From NCBI RefSeq assembly GCF_004348115.1, contig NZ_QPFB01000001.1, forward strand, positions 1,372,109 to 1,436,108: DNA of 64,000 nt. The letters are read 5' to 3'. The position numbers and the translations under genes were made by a program. The notes under the pieces are model-generated. The model ran no database searches. It was given only the letters and a program-made list of their open reading frames with translations, and was not told the origin of the DNA. This document shows positions 34,847 through 44,020 of this stretch, piece by piece (the stretch's first letter is position 1; every line of letters begins with the position of its first letter). This DNA is from Stenotrophomonas sp. ATCM1_4. Its GTDB lineage: Bacteria > Pseudomonadota > Gammaproteobacteria > Xanthomonadales > Xanthomonadaceae.

Positions 34847-34922
34847 GCGCGGCCGAGGTGCCTGCCATTGGCTTGGCAGCCGAAGCCGCGCCCATCGCAG
34901 CGCGGCGACGCCTCCCTCCGGA

Positions 34923-36419
34923 TCAGCCCTTGGGCAACCGCGCCAGCTCCTCGCGGACCAGGCGCACCACCAGCTGGTCCAGCGTGTCGACCGAATAGTT
35001 GCTCACGTCGTGCGTGGTCTGGGTGCCGGCACCGCTGGCCGGGTCGGCGGCGTCCTTGTAGGTCAGGAAAATGAAACGCCCGCCGGTGTACTGCGCGATC
35101 TGGCGTTGCACGATCTCGCCGGTGGTGTCCTGGCCGGACGCGGCCACGCTGAACACCTTGATGCCCTTGCCCAGCGCCGCCAACGCGGTCTGGTCATAGC
35201 GCGGGGGCGCGTAGTCCATGTGCGGCGGCGCATCGGCCAAGGACACCAGCACGCGGGTGGTCGACGGGCCGCGCCAGCTCAACGACTGCACCGCATGGTT
35301 GAAGGCCTCGTTCATGGCCTCGGGATAGTCGCCGCCGCCATTGGCCTGCACGCCGTCGAGCACCTGCTGGAACGCGCCGACATTGCCGGTCAGGTCCCAG
35401 CCGCGCACGAAGTACTCATCACCGCGGTCGCGGTAGGTCACCAGCCCCAGGCAGATGTCCGGGTTGGACGGCAACCGGCTGATGTCGCGCACGATGCCCT
35501 GCAGCGAGCCGCGCAGCTTGTCGATCTCATCGCCCATCGAACCGGTGGCATCGACCATGAACACCAGGTCCAGCCGCGCACGGGCCGGCGGCGCGGCGTC
35601 GGGCATCACCACCTGCAGCGCGTTCTTCTGCCCACGCTGCAGGGTCGCCTCCACGCTCCGGCCGCCACGGCGCACCTGCACCTGGTAGCGCGGCGTATCG
35701 CGGTCATCGAAGGCATTGGGGTGCACCCACACCTGGCCACCGGCATCGGTACGCGCCCACATCCGCGCGCCATTGCCGGCAACGACCGACACCTCCGCAT
35801 CCGGCACCGGGCGGCCCTGGGTATCCACCACCTGCAGGCGCTGGCGCACGCGGATGTCGCGGCCAAGTTGCGCGGACTCGCCATGACGCTGCAGGAACTG
35901 CTGGAACGCCCCGAAGTCGGCGTTGTCGTCGACCACGCCGGCCGTCACCGGCACCTGCGACTGCTGGCGCACCGCGACCTCACTGGCGCGACCGGCCGGC
36001 GCCATCGCCTTTGCCGAGGTCCGGTAAGCCGCATCGGCCGCCGGGGCCGAGCGCGGCACGGGTGCCGGCGGGGCCGGGGGCGACGGCGGCATGACCGCCT
36101 CGGACACCATCGCCGCTTCGCTCTCGGCGATGGCGTGGCGGCTGCGGCGGGCGTGCTGGACCTGGCCACGATCGGGGTCAGGCACTTCGCTCAGTACCGG
36201 GGTGTCGCTGCAGGTGCTGCCTGCCGGTGGCAGGAAGTTGGCGCGTGTTTCGCGCACGCGCTGCACGCCCGGTGCCTGCAGGTCGCCTTCCACCACGGAC
36301 GACGGTGGCCCGGCGGTGCGCACGGTGGCCAGCACCGGCAAGCCGACCAGCAGGGTGACGGCCGCGGCCAAGGCTGCGGTACGGGCCGGGGACCGCTTCG
36401 ATGCGAGGGTGTGCTTCAT
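34923..36419 (-). CDS. Exported von Willebrand factor A domain protein
   Basis: A 498-residue protein with an N-terminal signal or anchor (ALAAAVTLLVGLPVLA), a Pro/Ala-rich low-complexity stretch (about 75-165), a carboxypeptidase-regulatory-like beta domain (about 195-275) and a VWA domain from about 290. The MIDAS starts VFMVDATGSMGDEIDKL, a DxTGS form of DxSxS, with later residues TYRDRGDEYF and SLADAPPHMDY. Such proteins bind protein partners through a metal ion. It lies 118 bp after zapE on the same strand; partners unknown. Confidence 0.85.
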   Translation of the reverse strand: MKHTLASKRSPARTAALAAAVTLLVGLPVLATVRTAGPPSSVVEGDLQAPGVQRVRETRANFLPPAGSTCSDTPVLSEVPDPDRGQVQHARRSRHAIAESEAAMVSEAVMPPSPPAPPAPVPRSAPAADAAYRTSAKAMAPAGRASEVAVRQQSQVPVTAGVVDDNADFGAFQQFLQRHGESAQLGRDIRVRQRLQVVDTQGRPVPDAEVSVVAGNGARMWARTDAGGQVWVHPNAFDDRDTPRYQVQVRRGGRSVEATLQRGQKNALQVVMPDAAPPARARLDLVFMVDATGSMGDEIDKLRGSLQGIVRDISRLPSNPDICLGLVTYRDRGDEYFVRGWDLTGNVGAFQQVLDGVQANGGGDYPEAMNEAFNHAVQSLSWRGPSTTRVLVSLADAPPHMDYAPPRYDQTALAALGKGIKVFSVAASGQDTTGEIVQRQIAQYTGGRFIFLTYKDAADPASGAGTQTTHDVSNYSVDTLDQLVVRLVREELARLPKG

Positions 36420-36537
36420 GGCGTTGGCTCCTGTGCCGGTGTGGCGTGCGGATACAGGAACGGCCGGGGATACGGAACGGGGTTAGGCGATGGTGCGCCG
36501 TAGCGCCGAGCGTGGCCCGGCACTCCCGGCGGTGCCC

Positions 36538-37632
36538 TCAATGACGGTGCGGGGTACCGAGGTACTCGGCGCTCTGCATCTCGATCAGGCGGCTGGCAGT
36601 GCGCTCGAAGGCGCCGGCCAGGCGGGTGCCCGAATACAACAGCGGCGGCGGATCCTGCGCGGTGCAGACCAGGTTGACCTGGCGGTCGTACAACTCGTCG
36701 ATCAGGTTGACGAAACGGCGCGCCGCGTCTTCGTTCATCCGGTCGAAATGCGGGATGCCGCCGAGCAGCACGGTGTTGAACTCGCGCGCGATCTCGATGT
36801 AGTCCGACGGGCCACGCGGCCCCTCGCACAACGCCGGGAAGTCGAACCAGACGATGCTCTTGCCGCGCCCTCGCACCGGGATCTTGCGGCCTTCGATGGC
36901 GATGTTGCCGCTGCGCGGGTCGTCGCTGCCGCTCAGTTCCTTCCAGCGGCCCAGCAGCCATGCATCGCTGTCATCCTCCAGCGGCGCGCGGTACACCGGC
37001 GAGCGGGTCAGCGCACGCATGCGGTAGTCCTCGGTGCCTTCGGCGTACAGCTCCACGCAGTACTTCTGCAGCAGCGCGATCGCCGGCAGGAAGCCCTCGC
37101 GCTGCAGGCCGTTGAGGTACAGGTTCTCCACCGCGGTATTGGAGGTGGTCACCAGCGTCACGCCCTCGGCGAACAGGCGCTCCAGCAGGCGCGCCAGCAA
37201 CATCGCATCGCCGATGTCGGTGACGAAGAACTCGTCCAGCACCAGCACGCGCAGGTTGTTGCGCCACTCCTGGGCGATCTTGGCCAGCGGGTCGCTCTGG
37301 CCCTGGTGCTCGCGCAGGCGCTCGTGGATGCCACGCATGAAGCGGTGGAAGTGGGTGCGGTACTTCTGCTCGATCGGCAGGCCGTCGTAGAACAGGTCGA
37401 CCAGGAAGGTCTTGCCGCGGCCCACGCCACCCCAGAAATACAGGCCCTTGACCGGCTCGGGCTTCTTCCAGAAGGCGGACAGGCGGTCCAGCCAGCCGTC
37501 CTGCGCAGAATCCACCAGCGCCTCGTGGATGCGGTCCAGCTCGGCCAGCGCCGCATGCTGGGCCGGGTCATCGCGCCAGTCGCCACGGGCCACGCCGGCG
37601 GCGTAGCGTTGTGAGGGGGTCAGTGCGTCCAT
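36538..37632 (-). CDS. zapE: Cell division protein ZapE (AFG1-like ATPase)
   Basis: A 364-residue AAA-type ATPase. Walker A is GLYFWGGVGRGKTFLVDLFY and Walker B is VLVLDEFFVTDI, with family motifs HFHRFMRGIH and TLVTTSNTAVENLY. ZapE binds FtsZ at constricting septa and affects Z-ring stability under low oxygen or stress. The start at 37632 is four bases after the stop of the hydrolase gene, so the two are probably cotranscribed. Confidence 0.95.
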   Translation of the reverse strand: MDALTPSQRYAAGVARGDWRDDPAQHAALAELDRIHEALVDSAQDGWLDRLSAFWKKPEPVKGLYFWGGVGRGKTFLVDLFYDGLPIEQKYRTHFHRFMRGIHERLREHQGQSDPLAKIAQEWRNNLRVLVLDEFFVTDIGDAMLLARLLERLFAEGVTLVTTSNTAVENLYLNGLQREGFLPAIALLQKYCVELYAEGTEDYRMRALTRSPVYRAPLEDDSDAWLLGRWKELSGSDDPRSGNIAIEGRKIPVRGRGKSIVWFDFPALCEGPRGPSDYIEIAREFNTVLLGGIPHFDRMNEDAARRFVNLIDELYDRQVNLVCTAQDPPPLLYSGTRLAGAFERTASRLIEMQSAEYLGTPHRH

Positions 37633-37636
37633 GCGG

Positions 37637-38308
37637 TCAGCTGCTGCTGTCGGGCAGCCAGCGCCGCACTTCATGCTGGATCGCGCCACGCAGGTCGATC
37701 AGCTTGCGATGGAAGAAATGCGAGGTGTCGGGCATGCGCACCAGCTGCGGCGGGTTGTCCAGCGACGCCAGCCACTGGTAGACCGCCTGCGCGTCGACCA
37801 CTTCGTCGGCCTCGCCCTGCACCACCAGCCAGTTCGACGGCGGCTGCACCTGGCTGAAATCCCAGGTCCTGCGGCCCACCGGCGGGGCGATCGAGATCAG
37901 GGCCTGCGGCTGCAGCGCGCCGGCCGCACGCAACGACACGTAGGCGCCAAAACTGAAGCCGGCCAGCCACAGCGTGGCATCCGGCCGCTGGCTGCGCACC
38001 CAGTGCGCCACCGCGCGCAGGTCATCGCCTTCGCCTTCGCCATTGTCGTAGACGCCGGCCGATGCACCGACGCTGCGGAAGTTGAAACGCACGGTGGTGA
38101 TGCCCAGGTCGCGCAGCGCGCGCGAGACCATGGTGACCACCTTGTTGTGCATGCTGCCGCCTTCGATCGAGAGCGGGTGGCAGATGACGGCGATGACCGG
38201 CCGCGGCGCGGCGTCGCCATCGGGCAGGTCGACGGCAACCTCCAGCGGCCCGGCCGGGCCTTCCAGGGTCAGCGTCGCCGATTCGTGGGGGAATGGGGGC
38301 GTTTGCAT
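37637..38308 (-). CDS. Alpha/beta hydrolase (serine hydrolase-like)
   Basis: A 223-residue protein with the small alpha/beta hydrolase core: ICHPLSIEGGSMHNKV oxyanion strand, VRFNFRSVGASAG, nucleophile elbow AGFSFGAYVSL, catalytic Asp in VQGEADEVVDAQ, and His in MPDTSHFFHRKL. This fits the DUF/COG2945 group of predicted hydrolases. Substrate unknown. Start at 38308 is the ATG after the DMT promoter region; the two genes are divergent with 63 bp between them. Confidence 0.9.
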   Translation of the reverse strand: MQTPPFPHESATLTLEGPAGPLEVAVDLPDGDAAPRPVIAVICHPLSIEGGSMHNKVVTMVSRALRDLGITTVRFNFRSVGASAGVYDNGEGEGDDLRAVAHWVRSQRPDATLWLAGFSFGAYVSLRAAGALQPQALISIAPPVGRRTWDFSQVQPPSNWLVVQGEADEVVDAQAVYQWLASLDNPPQLVRMPDTSHFFHRKLIDLRGAIQHEVRRWLPDSSS

Positions 38309-38371
38309 GCAGCCATAATACCGGCCCCGACCGGCGGCATCACCGCCGTGGTCTTCACGGTAGCCGAAACA

Positions 38372-39232
38372 ATGCATTTCCTGTTCCTGAGCGTGGCCTG
38401 CAGCGTGCTGGTGTCGGTGTTGCTGAAACTGGCGCCACGCCGCGGCATCGACATCGCCCAGGCCGTGACCTGGAACTACCTGGCCGCCAGCGTGTTGTCG
38501 CTGCTGGTGCTCAAGCCTTCCCTGCAATCGCTGCAGGGCGGGCACACGCCATGGCTGGCCCTGCTGGGTCTGGCGGTGGCGCTGCCCGGCATTTTCCTGG
38601 TGCTGGCGCGGGCGGTGCGGCAGGCCGGCATCGTGCGCAGCGACGTGGCGCAGCGGCTGTCGCTGCTGCTGTCATTGACCGCGGCGTTCGTGTGGTTCGG
38701 CGAACAGGCCAACGGCTGGAAGCTGGCCGGGTTGGCGCTGGGGCTACTGGCCATCGTCGGGGTGAGCGCACGCAACGGCGATGCGACGACGCCGACCGGT
38801 TCGAGCTGGGGCTGGCTGCTGGGCGTGTGGGCCGGCTTCGCGCTGGTGGACATCCTGCTCAAGCAGGTCGCCGCCGCCGGCACCCCGTCGACCTCGGCGC
38901 TGCTGGTGAGCTTTGGCATCGCCTTCGTGCTGATGCTGCCCTGGCAGCTGCAACGCCACTTCACCGGCGCCTCGCGATTGGATGCCCGCAATCTGGCCTA
39001 TGGCCTGCTGCTGGGTGCGATCAACTTCGGCAACATCCTGTTCTACGTGCGTGCGCACCAGGCATTGCCGCACAGCCCGGCGACGATCTTCGCCGGGATG
39101 AACATCGGCGTGGTGTGCCTGGGCGCACTGGTGGGCGTGTGGGTGTTCGGCGAGAAGACCAGCGTGCTCAACCGCGTGGGCCTGCTGCTGGCGGTGGCGG
39201 CGATTGGCTTGATCGCGCGCGGGACGCTGTAG
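38372..39232 (+). CDS. EamA/DMT-family membrane transporter
   Basis: A 286-residue protein with about ten hydrophobic segments in two repeated halves, the layout of the drug/metabolite transporter superfamily. The C-terminal half has the typical AGMNIGVVCLGALVGVWVFGEK stretch, split as AGMNIGVVCLGALVG and VFGEKTS. The substrate cannot be judged from sequence. It stands alone, divergent from the hydrolase gene and followed by repeat DNA. Confidence 0.85.
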   Translation: MHFLFLSVACSVLVSVLLKLAPRRGIDIAQAVTWNYLAASVLSLLVLKPSLQSLQGGHTPWLALLGLAVALPGIFLVLARAVRQAGIVRSDVAQRLSLLLSLTAAFVWFGEQANGWKLAGLALGLLAIVGVSARNGDATTPTGSSWGWLLGVWAGFALVDILLKQVAAAGTPSTSALLVSFGIAFVLMLPWQLQRHFTGASRLDARNLAYGLLLGAINFGNILFYVRAHQALPHSPATIFAGMNIGVVCLGALVGVWVFGEKTSVLNRVGLLLAVAAIGLIARGTL

Positions 39233-39280
39233 TGCCTCTTTCCGCGGTGAGGCTTCAACCGCAATCGCAACGGCAACGGC

Positions 39281-39396
39281 AACCCTCCCCGGCCCTCCCC
39301 TGCGCCTTCGGCGCAAGGGAGGGGGCAAAGCCTTTTCCTCCCTTTGCCTCAAGGGAGGGGGCGAAGCCTTTCCCTGCCTTTGCCTCAAGGGAGGGC
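39281..39396. repeat. Intergenic tandem hairpin repeats
   Basis: A GC-rich array including CCTCCCCTGCGCCTTCGGCGCAAGGGAGG and two near-identical units of about 36 bp, each ending TTTGCCTCAAGGGAGGG. It lies between convergent genes and could end both transcripts. Confidence 0.65.
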
Positions 39397-39415
39397 GGTC
39401 TTCGCGTACGGGAAC

Positions 39416-41146
39416 TTACGGCTCGAAGCCCAGCAGCAGCGGATCATGGTCCGAACTGCGCCATGGGCCCGGGACGTTGCGGCCCTGGTAACCGGCCTCG
39501 TCGGCTTCATCGGCGTTGGTATGCCACTCCGCCGCCCCCTTCAGGCGCGCCGCCATGCCCGGGCTCAGCAGCGCGTGGTCCAGCCGACCGGTCAGGCCGT
39601 TGTAGACATAGCTGTAAGGCTGCTGCACGCCGGCCAGCTTGAAGGCGTCCTGCCAGCCGTCGGCGGCGAGCTGGCGGATCGGGTCTTCCATCGCATAGGC
39701 ATTGAAGTCGCCCAGCAGCACGGCGTCCTTGCTGCCACTGCCGGTCGGGTCTTCCTGCAGCCAGGCATTGAGCAGGCGCGCCGATTCCACGCGGGTGGCG
39801 TTCCAGCAGCCCTGCCCATCATTGCGGTCGGCATCGGCGCCGCTGGCTTCCGAACAGCCCTTGGACTTGAAGTGGTTGGCCACCACCACGAACGGCGTGC
39901 CCTTGCGGCCCATGCGGAACGCCTGCGCCATCGGCACGCGGCTGCGCTCGCCGAACGGCTCGCGCTCCAGCACCGCCGGCCTGCCGACCGGGCTCACCTT
40001 CGAGCGACGGTAGATGATGCCAACGCGGATCGGGTTGTCGCCCGGCCCGTGGCCGGCATCGACGAACGCCCAGTCGCCGTCCCTGCCCTGCCCTTCGTTG
40101 ATCGCACGCACCAGCTGGTCGATCGCCGAACCGGGGCCGTAGCCGTCGTTCTCCAGTTCCATCAGCGCCGCCACGTCGGCGTTGAGACTGCGAATGGTGG
40201 TCACCAGCTTGGCCTGCTGGGCCGCCTGCTGCTCGGCGGTCCTGGCGCCACGCAGGGTCGGATAGCCGCCGCCCTTGCCGTCACCGTTGAAGTAGTTCTC
40301 CAGGTTGAACGCCGCGATGCGCAGGCCGCCGGCCACCGTCGGCGGCTGCTGCGGACGCTGCGCCTCGGCGACGGTCAGCGGTGCGGTCAGCTGCAGGCGG
40401 ATGTCACCATCAAAACGCTGGTCGACGATGCCCTGCACGTCGGTGAGCTGCGCGCCGGTGCGCAGCAGCGTGCCTTCGGCCAGGTACGGCACGCTGCGCG
40501 GATCACGCTGGCTGCTGCCATCGTCCAGGCGGATGCGACGGCGGGCGTTGTCGGCGATCACCGCCGCCTGCTCCGGGCTGCCGGCGGCGGCCACTTCGCT
40601 GGGCTGCCACAGGCGGCCACCGAAGGCCGCGGTCAGCTCACCGTAACGCGACAGGCCATCCTGGCCGGCCAGGGTCAGCGGCACGGCGATGCGGACCTGC
40701 ATGCCTTCCAGGGCTTCCCAGTTGGCCGGCACGTCCTGCAGCACGGTCACCGCCGGGGCCGGACGGGCGGCGATGGCGGTGACCTTGTCGGCCTGCAGGG
40801 TGGTCAGGCGGTTGTCGCTCTTGCCGGCCGGCAGCTCCTGCACGGTACCGGTGATACGCAGCCACTGCCCGGGCTGCACCGCCTGGTCCTTGGGCAGCTG
40901 CACGAACAAACCGTCGGAAGTCCCCGCATCGCCATCGCCGGCGTCCTGCACATAGATGCCACCCAGGCCTTCGCGCAGGTCGGCGCTCACGGCGGCCTCG
41001 ATGGTGACGATCTTGCCTTCATGGGCGCTGCGCGCGCCGTTGCCCTGGACCTTGCCGATCGGCAACACCGCCGGCGGGGCGGCCAGCGCGGGACCGGCGC
41101 AGGCCAAAGCCAGTGCCAGGGCAAGAAGGGTGGGGGTACGGCGCAT
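39416..41146 (-). CDS. ExeM/NucH-type extracellular endonuclease
   Basis: A 576-residue secreted nuclease with a signal peptide (LALALALACAGPALA), an N-terminal OB-fold domain (about 25-180) and a C-terminal endonuclease/exonuclease/phosphatase domain. Catalytic motifs include RIAAFNLENYFNGDG, the Glu in ALMELENDGYG, VVVANHFKSKG, LLGDFNAYAMED and SSDHDPLLLGFEP. These enzymes break down extracellular DNA and biofilm matrix and are secreted by type II systems in related bacteria. The start at 41146 gives the signal peptide; the upstream frame does not. Confidence 0.92.
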   Translation of the reverse strand: MRRTPTLLALALALACAGPALAAPPAVLPIGKVQGNGARSAHEGKIVTIEAAVSADLREGLGGIYVQDAGDGDAGTSDGLFVQLPKDQAVQPGQWLRITGTVQELPAGKSDNRLTTLQADKVTAIAARPAPAVTVLQDVPANWEALEGMQVRIAVPLTLAGQDGLSRYGELTAAFGGRLWQPSEVAAAGSPEQAAVIADNARRRIRLDDGSSQRDPRSVPYLAEGTLLRTGAQLTDVQGIVDQRFDGDIRLQLTAPLTVAEAQRPQQPPTVAGGLRIAAFNLENYFNGDGKGGGYPTLRGARTAEQQAAQQAKLVTTIRSLNADVAALMELENDGYGPGSAIDQLVRAINEGQGRDGDWAFVDAGHGPGDNPIRVGIIYRRSKVSPVGRPAVLEREPFGERSRVPMAQAFRMGRKGTPFVVVANHFKSKGCSEASGADADRNDGQGCWNATRVESARLLNAWLQEDPTGSGSKDAVLLGDFNAYAMEDPIRQLAADGWQDAFKLAGVQQPYSYVYNGLTGRLDHALLSPGMAARLKGAAEWHTNADEADEAGYQGRNVPGPWRSSDHDPLLLGFEP

Positions 41147-41177
41147 GGGCAACTCCGGTTGGCGGCGGCGGGCAAAC

Positions 41178-41205
41178 AAAAAGCGCCGCCCGTCGAGGGC
41201 GGCGC
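41178..41205 (-). terminator. Terminator of the cytochrome c gene
   Basis: On the minus strand a 9-bp stem GCGCCGCCC/GGGCGGCGC (41197-41205 with 41183-41191), 5-nt loop, followed by TTTTT. Confidence 0.88.
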
Positions 41206-41255
41206 CGGATATTGTGCAGCAGCCGATGTGACCGCAAGCCACCGAATCTGGCGGC

Positions 41256-41774
41256 TTACTTCAGGTTGTCGAGCATCCAGTCCACGGCGGCGTGGATCTG
41301 CTCCTCGCTGAGCCCGGCATTGCCGCCCTTCGGCGGCATGATGCCGCCGTCCGGGCCGGTGTAGCCCTCGATGGCGTGCTTGTAGAGGGTGTCCTTGCCC
41401 TGCGCCAGGCGGCTGTCCCAGTGCGCGTGGTCCAGCGTCGGCGCCTTGCCCACGCCGGTGGTATGGCAGGCGGTGCACAGGTTGTCGAAGATCGTCTTGC
41501 CGTCGAGGGTGCCGCCATAGGCACCGCTGGCCGAAGCCGCCGCGGCGGCGGCCGCTGCAGCCGCGGCCTGGGCCGAGGCACCGGTCGCACCCGCATACAC
41601 CGCACCGATCGGCGCGATGCGCTGTTCAACGCGCTTGGCCACGGTGGGCGAGACTTCGGCGGGGATGGAGTGCTGCAGGAAGTAAGCGAAGATGATCAGG
41701 CCAACCGTGATGACGGCCAGAATGACGATGACGATGGAAAAGCGCTTGAGAAACTCGAGGTCGTAATTCCGCAC
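41256..41774 (-). CDS. Membrane-anchored c5-type cytochrome
   Basis: A 172-residue protein with an N-terminal membrane anchor (IVIVILAVITVGLIIFAYFL), an Ala-rich flexible linker (about residues 67-85) and one c-type haem domain with NLCTACHTTGVG as haem-binding site and the axial Met in GIMPPKGG. This is the cytochrome c5 family, small periplasmic electron carriers. The anchor keeps it at the inner membrane facing the periplasm. Single gene with its own terminator. Confidence 0.93.
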   Translation of the reverse strand: MRNYDLEFLKRFSIVIVILAVITVGLIIFAYFLQHSIPAEVSPTVAKRVEQRIAPIGAVYAGATGASAQAAAAAAAAAAASASGAYGGTLDGKTIFDNLCTACHTTGVGKAPTLDHAHWDSRLAQGKDTLYKHAIEGYTGPDGGIMPPKGGNAGLSEEQIHAAVDWMLDNLK

Positions 41775-41898
41775 GTCTCAATACCCCAGGCGAGTAGTCG
41801 AAGGACTATGGCTGCCGGCGAGTATAGACCAGCGTTGGGCCGCGCCTGCAACGGGTTGGCGGCCTCAATGAATGCGGCAACGCACCATCCCACCGGCC

Positions 41899-42516
41899 TC
41901 AACGCGGCGCTGCGGCACCGGCTGCACGCAGGCACAGCGCACCGATCGCATCGACCAGATGTTCGCCATCGCGCAGGCCATCACGGCTGGGGGCGACGGG
42001 CCCGACCAGAGCCTCGGTGAAGGCACCGACGATGCAGGCCGCGCTCACGTCCAGGTCCTGCGGCGGCAACTCGCCGGCATGCACGCCGTCGGCAAGGATG
42101 CGCTTGAACACGTCACCGAACAGGCGCCGGCAACGGATGCGCTCGGCCTCCACTTCCGGATCCACCGGCTCGGCGATGAAGGCATAGGCCAGCCATGGCC
42201 CGGCCATCGCGCGCCGCACGAACGAAGCCACCGCCGCGTGCAGGCGTTGTGGCGCCGGGCGCGCTTGCCCGGCAATCGCCGACAGGATCTCCAGCTCATG
42301 TTCCACCGCCGCGGTCAGCACCTCGACGAACAGCTCCGCCTTGGACGGGAAGTGGCGGTAGATCAACCCGGTGGAGACCCCGGCCTCGGCCGCCACGGCA
42401 GTGACCGGTGCATTGCGGTAGCCGCCGGCCGCGACCAGTCGCCGGGCGGCCGCCAGGATCGCCTCGCGGTTGCCGGCGAGGCGCTTTTCCATCAGTTCCG
42501 AGCGTTTGTAGGCCAT
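41899..42516 (-). CDS. TetR-family regulator divergent from the liu operon
   Basis: A 205-residue TetR protein: HTH NREAILAAARRLVAAGGYRN and VAAEAGVSTGLIYRHFPSK near the N-terminus and a helical ligand domain. It is divergent from isovaleryl-CoA dehydrogenase, with a palindromic operator at 42520-42554 between them. Control of branched-chain amino acid breakdown, as for TetR-type LiuQ or related regulators, is likely; the inducer is probably an acyl-CoA. This is inference from position. Confidence 0.9.
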   Translation of the reverse strand: MAYKRSELMEKRLAGNREAILAAARRLVAAGGYRNAPVTAVAAEAGVSTGLIYRHFPSKAELFVEVLTAAVEHELEILSAIAGQARPAPQRLHAAVASFVRRAMAGPWLAYAFIAEPVDPEVEAERIRCRRLFGDVFKRILADGVHAGELPPQDLDVSAACIVGAFTEALVGPVAPSRDGLRDGEHLVDAIGALCLRAAGAAAPR

Positions 42517-42519
42517 GGA

Positions 42520-42554
42520 GTGATTCTAAGTTCAATTTTTGAATTTGTATTCAC
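42520..42554. promoter_or_regulatory. Palindromic operator between tetR and liuA
   Basis: GTGATTCTAAGTTC at the left and GAATTTGTATTCAC at the right form an inverted repeat (10 of 14 pairs) around TTCAATTTTTGAA (42531-42543). The AT-rich site stands out from its GC-rich surroundings. Confidence 0.65.
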
Positions 42555-42661
42555 TTTTTCACGAAGACCGGCTAGGCTGCGCGCAAACGCCCGTGCGGAC
42601 GGCCGCAGCCGTCACCCCCACCCCGGAGCGCCCCCTCGCCTGGTTGTACTGGAGCCGCCCC

Positions 42662-43825
42662 ATGCACGTCCCCACCCTGTCCTTCGATCTCGGCGAAGAG
42701 ATCGACATGCTGCGCGAAAGCGTGGCCCAGTTCGCCGCCGCGCACATCGCCCCGTTGGCCGCGGAAGCCGACGCCACCAATCACTTCCCCAACCCGCTCT
42801 GGCGCCAGCTTGGCGAGCAGGGCCTGCTCGGCATGACCGTGGAAGAGGAGTACGGCGGCACCGGCATGGGCTACCTGGCGCATGTGGTGGCGATGGAGGA
42901 AATCTCGCGCGCCTCCGGCGGCATCGGCCTGTCCTACGGCGCGCATTCCAACCTGTGCCTCAACCAGCTGCGCAAGAATGCCAGCCAGGCACAGAAGCAG
43001 AAATACCTGCCCAGGCTGTGCAGCGGCGAACACGTCGGCGCACTGGCGATGAGCGAGCCGGGTGCCGGCTCGGACGTGGTGTCGATGAAGCTGCGCGCCG
43101 ACAAGCGCGGCGACCACTACGTGCTCAACGGCAACAAGATGTGGATCACCAACGGCCCGGATGCGGACGTGCTGGTGGTCTATGCCAAGACCGACCCGGA
43201 TGCTGGTTCGCGTGGCATCACCGCCTTCATCATCGAGAAGGGCATGAAGGGCTTCTCCACCGCGCAGAAGCTGGACAAGCTGGGCATGCGTTCGTCCAAC
43301 ACCTGCGAGCTGGTGTTCCAGGACTGCGAAGTGCCGGTGGAGAACGTGCTGGGTGAGGTGGGCGGCGGCGTGAAGGTGCTGATGTCCGGGCTGGACTACG
43401 AGCGCGTGGTGCTGTCCGGTGGCCCCCTGGGCCTGATGGCCGCGGCGCTGGACGTGGTGCTGCCGTACGTGCACGAGCGCAAGCAATTTGGTGAAGCCAT
43501 CGGTACGTTCCAGCTGATCCAGGCCAAGCTGGCCGACATGTACGTCGGCTTCAATGCTTGCCGGGCATACGTCTATGCGGTGGCCAAGGCCTGCGACCAG
43601 GGCCGCACCACGCGCCAGGACGCGGCCGGCGCGATCCTGTACTCGGCCGAGAAGGCAACCTGGGCCGCTGGCGAGGCGATCCAGATCCTCGGCGGCAATG
43701 GCTACATCAACGAGTACCCGACCGGCCGTTTGTGGCGTGATGCCAAGTTGTACGAGATCGGCGCCGGCACGTCGGAGATCCGCCGCATGCTGATCGGGCG
43801 TGAGTTGTTCCAGAAGACCGCATGA
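42662..43825 (+). CDS. liuA: Isovaleryl-CoA dehydrogenase
   Basis: A 387-residue acyl-CoA dehydrogenase. Motifs: [36 protein letters not shown], and near the C-terminus [20 protein letters not shown]. The catalytic Glu in [12 protein letters not shown] lies in the position used by isovaleryl-CoA dehydrogenases rather than the usual C-terminal site. It oxidises isovaleryl-CoA to 3-methylcrotonyl-CoA with electron transfer flavoprotein. It is first in the operon, followed by the carboxylase genes that use its product. Confidence 0.96.
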   Translation: MHVPTLSFDLGEEIDMLRESVAQFAAAHIAPLAAEADATNHFPNPLWRQLGEQGLLGMTVEEEYGGTGMGYLAHVVAMEEISRASGGIGLSYGAHSNLCLNQLRKNASQAQKQKYLPRLCSGEHVGALAMSEPGAGSDVVSMKLRADKRGDHYVLNGNKMWITNGPDADVLVVYAKTDPDAGSRGITAFIIEKGMKGFSTAQKLDKLGMRSSNTCELVFQDCEVPVENVLGEVGGGVKVLMSGLDYERVVLSGGPLGLMAAALDVVLPYVHERKQFGEAIGTFQLIQAKLADMYVGFNACRAYVYAVAKACDQGRTTRQDAAGAILYSAEKATWAAGEAIQILGGNGYINEYPTGRLWRDAKLYEIGAGTSEIRRMLIGRELFQKTA

Positions 43826-43835
43826 TGCCGCTTGA

Positions 43836-43953
43836 GCCCCTCTCACGTTCACGGGAGAGGGGTTGGGGTGAGGGGAAGCTACTGGCAAACGAAAGCCGAG
43901 AGCTCCCCTCATCCGCCCCTTCGGGGCACCTTCTCCCTTGAAAGGGAGAAGGG
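43836..43953. repeat. Bipartite intergenic repeat between liuA and liuB
   Basis: Two hairpins, CCCCTCTC..GGGAGAGGGG (about 43837-43862) and CGCCCCTTCGGGGC with CTTCTCCCTTGAAAGGGAGAAG (to 43953), joined by TTGGGGTGAGGGGAAGCT and CCCCTCATC. An inverted copy lies at 59830-59968. Confidence 0.7.
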
Positions 43954-44020
43954 ATGCAACAGCCCTGCTCCCGCCTTCGCGAGCACCGGCATGTTCCAGA
44001 ACCTCCAGGATTCCGCCGCC

